Shown here: positions 1 to 5,192 of the stretch, piece by piece | How the letters are laid out: each line of letters opens with the position of its first letter | Position numbering within the stretch: position 1 is the stretch's first letter | Source of the DNA: an uncultured Clostridia bacterium | GTDB lineage: Bacteria > Bacillota > Clostridia > Oscillospirales > Acutalibacteraceae | Reading direction: 5' to 3' | NCBI GenBank assembly: GCA_947165615.1 | Contig: CAMVBD010000134.1 | Span: 1 to 5,192 of the forward strand | Length of the DNA stretch: 5,192 bases | Position numbers and translations under genes: made by a program | Notes under the pieces: model-generated | The model's database searches: none | The model's input: only the letters and a program-made list of their open reading frames with translations | Told to the model about the DNA's origin: nothing

Positions 1-178
1 GCTCGCAGACGACGCCGTCGGTCAGTCCCGTTTCGGTGCAGGTCGGCTCCTTCCCGGGGACGGTTTTTTCCTGATGCCCGAGGGCGGAAAGCGTCTCCTG
101 CGCCGTCAGCACTTGCTCGCACCGCTCGCAGACGACGCCGTCGGTCAGTCCCGTTTCGGTGCAGGTCGGCTCCTTCCC
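1..178 (-). repeat. Tandem 123-bp coding repeat with a 55-bp identical core
   Basis: Positions 1-55 and 124-178 are identical base for base, an offset of 123 bp or 41 codons. They encode the EPTCTETGLTDGVVCE stretch of two successive Cys/His repeats. A third, older copy near 247-292 is recognisable but diverged, with a unit of about 38 codons. Exact identity including third codon positions points to recent duplication or gene conversion. More copies may lie left of the window. Confidence 0.93.
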
Positions 179-421
179 TTCCAGCGTTTTTTCCAGATGG
201 CCGAGCGGGCCGACCGGCGTCTGGCGCTTTTCGCCGCACTGCACGCAGGTCTCCTCCTCCAGTCCTTCTTCGGTACAGGTAGGCTCGACAAGAACCGCCG
301 TCCGCGCCCATACGGGGTGGGTGCAGGGCTCCTCGTCCGCAGGCAAGGGACGCGCCCCGGCAGACGCGGCAAAGCCCGCCGTCAGCAGACAGCAAAGCAA
401 AAACGGGATCAGTTTTTTCAT
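1..421 (-). CDS. Secreted Cys/His-repeat protein, N-terminal part (runs off the left edge)
   Basis: The frame read leftwards from ATG 421-419 stays open for 140 codons to the window edge, so the C-terminus is not visible. A GGAGG ribosome site (429-433 on the complement) lies at normal spacing. Residues 1 to about 23 form a signal peptide: MKK, a hydrophobic core, then ASAGA as likely cleavage region. No lipobox is visible despite two Cys in the core. The rest is repeats of the form PTCTE-x-GL...CxxC...LGH. The visible ligand sets are C49/C59/C62/H75, C87/C98/C101/H116, and the start of a third (C128, C139); a CTH motif sits at 33-35. Such a Cys3-His set could bind a metal or form disulfides; this is inference. 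The same repeat occurs in the CHAP protein at the other end of the window. No catalytic domain is visible, and one may lie beyond the edge. It is divergently transcribed from the transporter gene. Function unknown. Confidence 0.85.
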   Translation of the reverse strand, partial: MKKLIPFLLCCLLTAGFAASAGARPLPADEEPCTHPVWARTAVLVEPTCTEEGLEEETCVQCGEKRQTPVGPLGHLEKTLEGKEPTCTETGLTDGVVCERCEQVLTAQETLSALGHQEKTVPGKEPTCTETGLTDGVVCE

Positions 422-450
422 AACGGGACCTCCGGCGTGTTTCTGTTTCT

Positions 451-479
451 ATTTTAGCGTCCCGGCGCCGTGAAATCAA
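451..479 (-). promoter_or_regulatory. Sigma-A-type promoter of the leftward secreted-protein gene
   Basis: On the minus strand, TTGATT (479-474) and TAAAAT (456-451) are separated by 17 bp. This would start transcription near 444 and give a leader of about 22 nt that carries the GGAGG site. Each box has 4 or 5 of 6 consensus bases, and the position fits the downstream start codon. The spacer contains the 8-bp palindrome cggcgccg (463-470). Confidence 0.65.
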
Positions 480-480
480 G

Positions 481-511
481 CGGTTTTCGTCTTTTTCGAC
501 GAAAAAAACCG
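481..511. other. Hairpin between the divergent promoters
   Basis: CGGTTTTCGTC (481-491) can pair with GACGAAAA...CCG (498-511), leaving three extra A bases bulged in the right arm. A nested alternative pairs TTTTTC with GAAAAA. The hairpin sits between the two -35 boxes and is not downstream of any visible gene, so an ordinary terminator role is not obvious. On the minus strand a GC-rich palindrome (509-518) is followed by a run of seven T, which might stop antisense reading from the transporter side. It could equally be a regulator site or have no function. Confidence 0.4.
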
Positions 512-556
512 GCGCCGGCGGTCCCAACAGATTACAAAATTGACACGATTTCTCCC

Positions 557-585
557 TTGCGTACCCCGGCAGCCTATGCTACAAT
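557..585 (+). promoter_or_regulatory. Extended -10 promoter of the transporter/dockerin operon
   Basis: TTGCGT (557-562) and TACAAT (580-585) are 17 bp apart, with TG at 577-578 making an extended -10. Transcription would begin near 592, giving a leader of about 37 nt with AAAGGAG at 614-620, eight bases before the ATG at 629. The weak -35 is balanced by the TG extension. A perfect TTGACA at 540-545 is too far upstream to serve this -10. Confidence 0.7.
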
Positions 586-628
586 AATAAGGTAAAAGAA
601 GAATCCCGCAGTGAAAGGAGTCTGAAGG

Positions 629-2107
629 ATGGGCTTTTTCCTCTTCTCCCGCGAGGAACGGGAAGACCACGTCAACAACCGCGAGGTCCTGCACTTTGCG
701 GCGGGGCTTACCGGTCAGAACATCTCCTACGGCTTTATCTCCAGCCGTCTGGTTTACTTTTATGAAAACCACATGATGAGCAAGGAGCGTCAGCACTGGG
801 TCGGCAAGTTCATGACCGCGACCTACATCTGGGACGCCGTCAACGACATGCTTGTCGGCGGGATCGTGGACAAACGCCGGCATAAGCCGTTTCAGAAAAT
901 GCGGCCGTATCTGTTGTATCTGCCGCCGTTCATCGGTCTGCTGTCGGCGCTTCTGTTTGTCAATCTCGGTTTCGGCGACGTGTTCAACATCGTCTGGCTG
1001 GCTGTCGGATACGCGCTCTGGGATCTTTTGTACTCGTTTCAGGACGTCGCCCTTTGGGGACTTTTGCCCCTGTCCACGCCCCACCCCGGCGACCGGTCGC
1101 GCATTGCGCACTGGGTCACGGTCGGCGCGGGAGCCGGCGGCACCATTGCCGGCGCCTTCCCCTTCCTGTGGGATATGCTCAAGGGCGGCATGCAGGAACG
1201 CGCCATTTTTACGCTGTTCGCTTTTGTGTTCGGCCTCGGCGGAGAACTTTTGAGCATGGACGCCGCGCTGTACCGCGAGCGCGTGGAGTCGCCGTATCAC
1301 GAGGAAGAAAGTTTTTTGCAGTCGCTTGCCATCGTGCGGCATAACCCCACGCTCATCTTCATCTCTCTCGCCCGCTTCTCGCTGGGGCTCGCGCCAAAAA
1401 TCAACCAGACCTATTTCTTCCAGTCCGAATACCGAAACGAAGCCGTATCGGGCTTTTTAAAGGGCGGCATGGCCGAAACGCTTTACGGCATTGTTTCGGG
1501 CACGCCCGGGGCGATCGCGCTGCTGTTCGCGGGCAAGATCATCCCCCTGTTCGGCGGCATGAAAAAGACCCTGATCGTCTCGCAGGTCACCGCCGTCGTC
1601 ATGCGCGTGGCCGCGTACTTCCTCGGCGTCATCAAGGGCATCCGCTACAACACCGTACCCGGCTTTCTCGTCATGTGCGCGTGCGTCGCCGTATTCAACA
1701 TTCCCGGCGGACTCATGGACGTGGCGCACCGGTCCCTTACCTCCGACTCCGTGGACGAGGTCGAGGTCAAGACCGGCATCCGCAGCGAGGGCGTCAGTTT
1801 TTCCATGCAGAACTTTACCACCAAGTTTTCCGGCGGCGTGTCCAACCTCATTCAAAACTTCTTTTTGTTCCACGTCCTGCACTACGCAAAGGAAGAGGGG
1901 GACGACCTGTATATCGAGCACCAGCCCCCGGAATTCTATAAATGGCAGTATCCGCTGTTCATGCTCGGGCCCATCGTCGGCAGTCTTTTGTACATCCTCT
2001 TTATCTCCTTCGTCAAGGATTCCGACGAGCGCAGAAAAGAGGTCGAGGCCATTTTGAAGGAACGCCGCGAGGCCGCCGCCGAAAAAGCCGCCGCCGCGCA
2101 AAACTGA
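629..2107 (+). CDS. GPH-family (MelB-like) MFS cation symporter, substrate unknown
   Basis: This 492-residue inner-membrane protein has about 12 hydrophobic segments and the signatures of the glycoside-pentoside-hexuronide:cation symporter family, whose members move small solutes, mostly sugars, with H+, Na+ or Li+. WDAVND at 68-73, GGIVDKRR at 77-84 and MRPYLL at 91-96 match the helix II/loop 2-3 signature. QDVALWGLLP (138-147) matches helix IV. RSEGVSFSMQNFTTK (385-399) matches helix XI. Compared by eye with E. coli MelB from memory, the cation residues are kept (D69, N72, D73, S136, D139), as are W143 and K399. The sugar-contact Asp of helix I appears as N31, and the Arg of helix V is not seen. 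The tail after 464 is charged and Ala-rich, perhaps helical. The start is set by AAAGGAG at 614-620. It is the first gene of a likely two-gene operon. The family is secure; the substrate is not. Confidence 0.9.
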   Translation: MGFFLFSREEREDHVNNREVLHFAAGLTGQNISYGFISSRLVYFYENHMMSKERQHWVGKFMTATYIWDAVNDMLVGGIVDKRRHKPFQKMRPYLLYLPPFIGLLSALLFVNLGFGDVFNIVWLAVGYALWDLLYSFQDVALWGLLPLSTPHPGDRSRIAHWVTVGAGAGGTIAGAFPFLWDMLKGGMQERAIFTLFAFVFGLGGELLSMDAALYRERVESPYHEEESFLQSLAIVRHNPTLIFISLARFSLGLAPKINQTYFFQSEYRNEAVSGFLKGGMAETLYGIVSGTPGAIALLFAGKIIPLFGGMKKTLIVSQVTAVVMRVAAYFLGVIKGIRYNTVPGFLVMCACVAVFNIPGGLMDVAHRSLTSDSVDEVEVKTGIRSEGVSFSMQNFTTKFSGGVSNLIQNFFLFHVLHYAKEEGDDLYIEHQPPEFYKWQYPLFMLGPIVGSLLYILFISFVKDSDERRKEVEAILKERREAAAEKAAAAQN

Positions 2108-2137
2108 ACGCCTATATAATCGGAAGAGAAGATATAC

Positions 2138-2145
2138 AAAGGAGG
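2138..2145 (+). promoter_or_regulatory. Strong ribosome binding site that selects a TTG start
   Basis: AAAGGAGG ends nine bases before TTG at 2155. It directly precedes a codon that opens a classic signal peptide, while the in-frame ATG at 1942 lies inside the transporter gene. The site therefore decides the start of the dockerin protein. Confidence 0.88.
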
Positions 2146-2154
2146 TTCCCGATC

Positions 2155-2937
2155 TTGAAAAAAATCCTATCCCTGTCCCTGGCGCTTCTGCTGTTGGGGA
2201 CCCTGACTCTGTCGGCTTTTGCCGCCGACTGGCTGCCCGGCGACCCGACCGGCGACGGCAAAGTCACCGCCGAGGACGCGCGCTTTGCGCTGCGCGCCGC
2301 CGTCGGGCTGGAAACGCCCGCCCCGGACAGCGCCGCAGCCCTGGCCTCCGACGCTACCGGCGACGGCAAAATCACCGCCGAGGACGCGCGCCTCATCCTG
2401 CGCGCCGCCGTCGGGCTGGAGGACCTTGCCCCCGTTACGCCCGGCCCCGTCGACCCCACGCCCGTGCACGACGGTCTTTCGGACGCCGAAGCCGTCGACC
2501 GTTTTTGGGCCGCCATGAAAATGGCTGTCGACTGGCTCTCCCCCTCCACCACCGCCTTTACCGTGGATACGTCCAAAGGGCACATGACCGACGGAAAAAC
2601 GTATTACCAGACGATCGGCGCCGAATATGACTACGTGACGCTGACGACCGTCGCACTGCGGCAGCACTTTGACCCTTCCGTCTACAACGCCTACGTCAAG
2701 GAACACTATAAGCCCGTCGGCGGAAAACTGTACGTCCATTTCCCTGCCGAACTGCCCCTGACAGGCGAAACCGAACTCGCCATCGTCGAAAACACCGCGG
2801 ATCACGTCTCCTTTCTCCTCACCGTCACAACGCCCGACGCGTCGGTGAAGGAACTGACCTATACGCTTCAAAAAAACGCAAACGACGCCTGGGTCTTCTC
2901 CGCCCCCTTCACCCCGGTGGTGGCAAGGACGCTCTGA
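2155..2937 (+). CDS. Secreted dockerin protein with possible IseA-like C-terminal domain (TTG start)
   Basis: The 260-residue product starts at TTG, chosen because AAAGGAGG lies nine bases upstream and the signal peptide begins exactly there (MKKILSLSLALLLL, cleavage probably after AFA at 21-23). Residues 29-53 and 65-89 are two dockerin type I-like repeats 36 residues apart. Each has a calcium-loop pattern D-x-T-x-D-G-x-V/I-T-x-x-D (D30/D34/D41 and D66/D70/D77) followed by DAR..LRAAVGLE. Such modules bind cohesins on scaffoldins. A Pro-rich linker (92-106) leads to a domain at 108-260 with a helical start, YYQTIG at 150-155, a helix around 164-184, GGKLYV at 189-194 and a final strand WVF at 246-248. 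This order resembles IseA-type DL-endopeptidase inhibitors, a judgement by eye that also fits other NTF2-like or lipoprotein-like domains. It follows the transporter by 47 bp with no terminator between. Dockerin call strong; C-terminal call weak. Confidence 0.85.
   Translation: MKKILSLSLALLLLGTLTLSAFAADWLPGDPTGDGKVTAEDARFALRAAVGLETPAPDSAAALASDATGDGKITAEDARLILRAAVGLEDLAPVTPGPVDPTPVHDGLSDAEAVDRFWAAMKMAVDWLSPSTTAFTVDTSKGHMTDGKTYYQTIGAEYDYVTLTTVALRQHFDPSVYNAYVKEHYKPVGGKLYVHFPAELPLTGETELAIVENTADHVSFLLTVTTPDASVKELTYTLQKNANDAWVFSAPFTPVVARTL
2248..2420 (+). repeat. Near-identical duplicated dockerin loop DNA
   Basis: Positions 2248-2312 and 2356-2420 match at 59 of 65 bases by my count, an offset of 108 bp or 36 codons. 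Five of the six differences cluster in one two-codon patch (FA versus LI). Both copies encode TGDGK(V/I)TAEDAR..LRAAVGLE. Most dockerin pairs are old and diverged in DNA, so this suggests recent duplication or conversion. Confidence 0.88.
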
Positions 2938-2975
2938 TCCCCGGACGGGACGCTCCGCCTGAAAACCCGCACCGC

Positions 2976-3004
2976 ACAGGACGGCTTTGCCGTCCTGTTT
3001 TTTT
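2976..3004 (+). terminator. Intrinsic terminator of the transporter/dockerin operon
   Basis: ACAGGACGGC (2976-2985) pairs perfectly with GCCGTCCTGT (2989-2998) around a TTT loop, and a T run continues to 3004. It lies about 40 bases after the stop of the dockerin gene and before the next promoter, so it separates the two rightward transcription units. Confidence 0.93.
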
Positions 3005-3019
3005 GTCCGTCAGACAAAA
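3001..3019. other. Second small stem-loop overlapping the T run
   Basis: TTTTGTC (3001-3007) can pair with GACAAAA (3013-3019) around a five-base loop. It shares the T run of the terminator, so both cannot fold fully at once. It may be incidental, or it may add to transcript-end stability. Confidence 0.35.
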
Positions 3020-3035
3020 CAGCAGGGCTTGCCGC

Positions 3036-3064
3036 TTGCAATCCGATTCTCAGCGTGGTACAAT
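3036..3064 (+). promoter_or_regulatory. Extended -10 promoter of the CHAP-dockerin gene
   Basis: TTGCAA (3036-3041) and TACAAT (3059-3064) are 17 bp apart, with TG at 3056-3057 forming an extended -10. The start of transcription is expected near 3071. It lies just after the upstream terminator, so the gene has its own transcript. The -10 hexamer and the TG extension are the same as in the promoter at 557-585. Confidence 0.75.
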
Positions 3065-3071
3065 ACGGTTG

Positions 3072-3090
3072 TCTTCCGCAAACCGGAAGA
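3072..3090 (+). promoter_or_regulatory. 5'-terminal leader stem-loop
   Basis: TCTTCCG (3072-3078) pairs with CGGAAGA (3084-3090) around CAAAC. The predicted transcription start is at about 3071, so the hairpin would begin at the first or second base of the mRNA, 13 nt before the AGAGGAG ribosome site (3104-3110). Such end-capping hairpins are known to protect bacterial mRNAs from 5'-dependent decay. The position is seen; the role is inferred. Confidence 0.55.
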
Positions 3091-3118
3091 AAAATGTATC
3101 CCAAGAGGAGTCGTAACC

Positions 3119-5192
3119 ATGTACCGTTTGTCCGTTTCCGCCGTCCGCCGATCCCTGTCCGGCGTTCTGGCGCTTCTGCTTGTCTTTGCCGCCGTTCCGC
3201 TGCTGTCCGCAACGGCCGGCGCCGCCACCGTCAACAAAACGCTTGCCGAGGCACTGGCGTGGATGGACTCCAAACTCGGCTCCAGACAGGACTACGACGG
3301 CTCCGGCAGCGTACAGTGCGTGGACCTCGCCCGGATGTACTCCACCTTTCTCGGGGCGGATCTCGGCGTGGTCAATCCGAGCAATCCCAGAATCGGCGTC
3401 GCGGCAGACTATATCTGGCAGCCGATCCCGGCCGCCTATACACGTCTGACCAACAGTCAGACGACCGCGCAGCCCGGCGACATTTTCGTCTGGGGCAAAG
3501 GCCAGTACGGCGCAAGCAGCAAAACCGGCCACGTGGGCCTTGTGCACCACGTTTCCGGAAACAGTTACTACATCATCGACTACGGCAGCAACCGCGGCGC
3601 GCCGGGTTCCTATACCCAAGTTGTCGGGCTGAACTCCTTTTCGGTCGTTCTCCGCCCGAATTTTAAAAACGCGGCGTTCCATCTGGACGTAAACGGCAGG
3701 CTGGACGGCAATCTGTCCGGCAGTCTCTTCGATTACGGAACCTTCTCCATCACCGTCAACGGCGTCAGCCACACGGGCATCAACGACTTTTTCGACGCCG
3801 GACTTCAGGGGTCCGTCTCCTATACGATCTCAAACATACAGGCGACCCCCTGCCACAAGTATCAGGGGGTGGAATCCGGCAGTCTTTCCGCCACCATTTC
3901 CGGCAATACCGACGTCGTGCTGGTTTTTACGACCGCGCACACACCCGTGCCTGCCGTCCCCGCAACCTGTACCGCGTCCGGCGTTTCGGCGGGCGTCAAG
4001 TGCGGCGTCTGCGGAACCGTTCTCTCCGGTTTTGAAACGGTTCCCGCCCTCGGGCACGCGTACCTGCGCACCCGCAAGCCCGCCACTTGCACACAGGACG
4101 CCGTGGACGTCTACACCTGTCTGCGCTGCAAAAATCAATACACAAAACCGGCGGAGTCCGCGCCCGCTTACGGCAACTGGACCGAAACGCGTCCAACGCC
4201 CGGCAAAAACCAGACCGTCGAGACCAAAACGCAGTACCGGTACGCGGACAAAACGCCCATCTGGACCAAGACCGCGTCCGGCACGATCGACTACGCCGCC
4301 GGATGGCCGGCCGGCTTTCTGACTTCCTCCTCCCTTTACGGGCAGTATAACGTCAGCCCCAAAACCGCAGGCGAGACCGCGACGGCAAAAACCGAAGTCA
4401 CAACGTCCACCGTCGGCTGGATCTACTGGCACTGGTGCCGGAATTCTTACGCCTACGGGCCCATCAACCGCACCATTTCCGACCATCAGGATGCTACGCA
4501 CGTCGGGTTCCACGCCTTTTTCTCCGCAACGGACGCCGCCGTCACCCAAAGCGCGAACGCCCGCCGCCTCGATAACGCCGCCGTGTGCAGAGACACCTAC
4601 TGGTGGCTTGTCGACCGCGTGGAGATCCGCCGCTGTACCTATACCGAATACGTAAAGACCCCCGGCGACGGTTGGGGCGACTGGAGCCGATGGAGCGACG
4701 AAAAAGCAAGCGCCTCCGACACGCGCAAGGTCGAGACCCGCACCCTTTACCGCCTGAAGACGGAAGAACCCGTCAAAGCGCTCGGGCACGACTGGGACAA
4801 AGGGAGCGTCACCGTCGCGCCGACCTGCTTTGCGACCGGCCTGCGCACGTTCACCTGCACGCGCTGCGCCGAAACGCGCAAAGAATCCGTGCCCATGACT
4901 TCGCATAACTGGGACGCAGGCACCGTTACCTTGCCCGCGACCGCAGCGACGGACGGCGTCGTCGTTTTTACCTGTCTGACGCCCGGCTGCGGCAAGACCC
5001 GGAGTGAAAAGATCCCGGCAGGCAGCCGCACCCCCGGCGACGTGGACCTGGACGGCAAAGTGACCGCCTCCGACGCAAGGCTCGCGCTCCGCCGAGCCGT
5101 CAGCCTCAACGACCGCCTGACCGGCATTCAGATCCTGAACGCCGACGTGGACGGACAACCCGGCGTCACCGCCGCCGACGCCCGCCTCATCC
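3119..5192 (+). CDS. Secreted modular CHAP-domain hydrolase with Cys/His repeats and C-terminal dockerin (runs off the right edge)
   Basis: ATG 3119 follows AGAGGAG (3104-3110) by eight bases, and the frame stays open for 691 codons to the edge. Residues 1 to about 35 are a signal peptide with RR at 10-11 and a long Leu/Val/Ala core. A CHAP-type domain follows, with catalytic Cys in VQCVDLA (C67), PGDIFVW, His in GHVGLV (H138), and D154 or N158 as third polar residue. CHAP enzymes usually cut peptidoglycan amides or peptide cross-links. Residues 181-272 look like an all-beta domain. Cys/His repeats are C284/C295/C298/H313, C324/C334/C337 (His lost), C570/C580/C583/H596, and a decayed one (C619, C624). 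Between them lies a Trp-rich module (354-548) with WIYWHWC at 434-440 and a WSRWS motif at 522-526 (WSRW 522-525). Residues 640-652 are a dockerin loop (D641, D643, D645, D652). The second loop (D676, D678, D687) has Gln at 680. Only a few residues are likely missing. Exact bond cut unknown. Confidence 0.88.
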   Translation, partial: MYRLSVSAVRRSLSGVLALLLVFAAVPLLSATAGAATVNKTLAEALAWMDSKLGSRQDYDGSGSVQCVDLARMYSTFLGADLGVVNPSNPRIGVAADYIWQPIPAAYTRLTNSQTTAQPGDIFVWGKGQYGASSKTGHVGLVHHVSGNSYYIIDYGSNRGAPGSYTQVVGLNSFSVVLRPNFKNAAFHLDVNGRLDGNLSGSLFDYGTFSITVNGVSHTGINDFFDAGLQGSVSYTISNIQATPCHKYQGVESGSLSATISGNTDVVLVFTTAHTPVPAVPATCTASGVSAGVKCGVCGTVLSGFETVPALGHAYLRTRKPATCTQDAVDVYTCLRCKNQYTKPAESAPAYGNWTETRPTPGKNQTVETKTQYRYADKTPIWTKTASGTIDYAAGWPAGFLTSSSLYGQYNVSPKTAGETATAKTEVTTSTVGWIYWHWCRNSYAYGPINRTISDHQDATHVGFHAFFSATDAAVTQSANARRLDNAAVCRDTYWWLVDRVEIRRCTYTEYVKTPGDGWGDWSRWSDEKASASDTRKVETRTLYRLKTEEPVKALGHDWDKGSVTVAPTCFATGLRTFTCTRCAETRKESVPMTSHNWDAGTVTLPATAATDGVVVFTCLTPGCGKTRSEKIPAGSRTPGDVDLDGKVTASDARLALRRAVSLNDRLTGIQILNADVDGQPGVTAADARLI

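Noticed and set aside
1..178. CRISPR-like direct repeats
   Set aside because: The repeats are in frame, the whole unit is coding and the spacing is set by protein repeat length. There are only two close copies and no spacer-like variation.
74..457. Plus-strand open frames over the leftward secreted-protein gene
   Set aside because: The minus frame has a signal peptide, ribosome site, promoter and periodic Cys/His repeats; the plus frames have none of these.
540..545. Perfect TTGACA as -35 box
   Set aside because: At 17-bp spacing the sequence is ACCCCG, and the TACAAT at 580 is 34 bp away. The usable -35 is TTGCGT at 557.
476..1342. Minus-strand open frame of 288 codons over the transporter gene
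   Set aside because: The plus frame is a convincing 12-TM transporter with its own promoter and ribosome site. The minus frame has no family features and would cross the divergent promoter region.
2115..2120. Perfect TATAAT upstream of the dockerin gene, a possible internal promoter
   Set aside because: No acceptable -35 at 16-18 bp (only GC-rich sequence) and no TG extension. Left open as a weak possibility but not called.
1942..2154. Upstream in-frame ATG that would give a 331-residue dockerin protein starting inside the transporter gene
   Set aside because: The added 71 residues are Arg-rich out-of-frame transporter sequence, would bury the signal peptide, and have no ribosome site, whereas TTG 2155 has an ideal one.
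3830..5158. Long minus-strand open frame of 442 codons opposite the CHAP gene
   Set aside because: It is a GC-rich shadow with low-complexity Gly/Val/Arg content and no recognisable domain, while the plus strand has clear modules throughout.

Overview
The window looks like chromosome of a GC-rich, Gram-positive anaerobe of the Clostridia. The Oscillospirales/Ruminococcaceae-like gut or rumen bacteria are the best guess. The reasons are strong AAAGGAG(G)-type ribosome binding sites, a TTG start, sigma-A-type promoters, dockerin modules of the cellulosome type, and Cys/His repeats of the TCTETGL...CxxC...LGH kind that are common in secreted proteins of such bacteria. The taxon is inferred from style only; there is no rRNA or other marker here.

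Layout. (1) Positions 1-421, minus strand: the N-terminal 140 residues of a secreted protein made of Cys/His repeats, cut by the left edge. (2) 422-628: a divergent intergenic region with one good promoter facing each way and an AT-rich hairpin between them. (3) 629-2107, plus: a 12-TM transporter of the GPH (MelB-like) branch of the major facilitator superfamily. (4) 2155-2937, plus: a 260-residue secreted protein with an N-terminal pair of dockerin repeats and a C-terminal domain that may be an IseA-like peptidoglycan endopeptidase inhibitor. It starts at TTG 2155, not at the upstream in-frame ATG, and probably shares the transporter's transcript, which ends at a strong intrinsic terminator at 2976-3004. 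(5) 3036-3118: a separate promoter and a leader with a hairpin at its very 5' end. (6) 3119-5192, plus: a large secreted modular protein, open at the right edge. Its modules are a signal peptide, a CHAP-type Cys/His amidohydrolase, a beta-rich domain, two Cys/His repeats, a Trp-rich module bracketed by two copies of a W-x12-VET motif, two more Cys/His repeats, and a C-terminal dockerin cut inside its second calcium loop.

How the genes may work together. Three of the four genes encode exported proteins, and two of these carry dockerins, modules that plug into cohesin-bearing scaffolds. The divergent exported protein shares its Cys/His repeat with the CHAP protein, in the same spacing. The simplest reading is a small cell-surface locus in which a docked wall hydrolase and a docked possible hydrolase inhibitor could be recruited to the same scaffold. 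The transporter is co-transcribed with the possible inhibitor; its substrate cannot be told from sequence, and two sugar-contact positions of MelB seem not to be conserved. The inhibitor role and the functional pairing are inference. There is no CRISPR array, tRNA, rRNA, insertion sequence or prophage module, and no gene-free stretch longer than about 210 bases.
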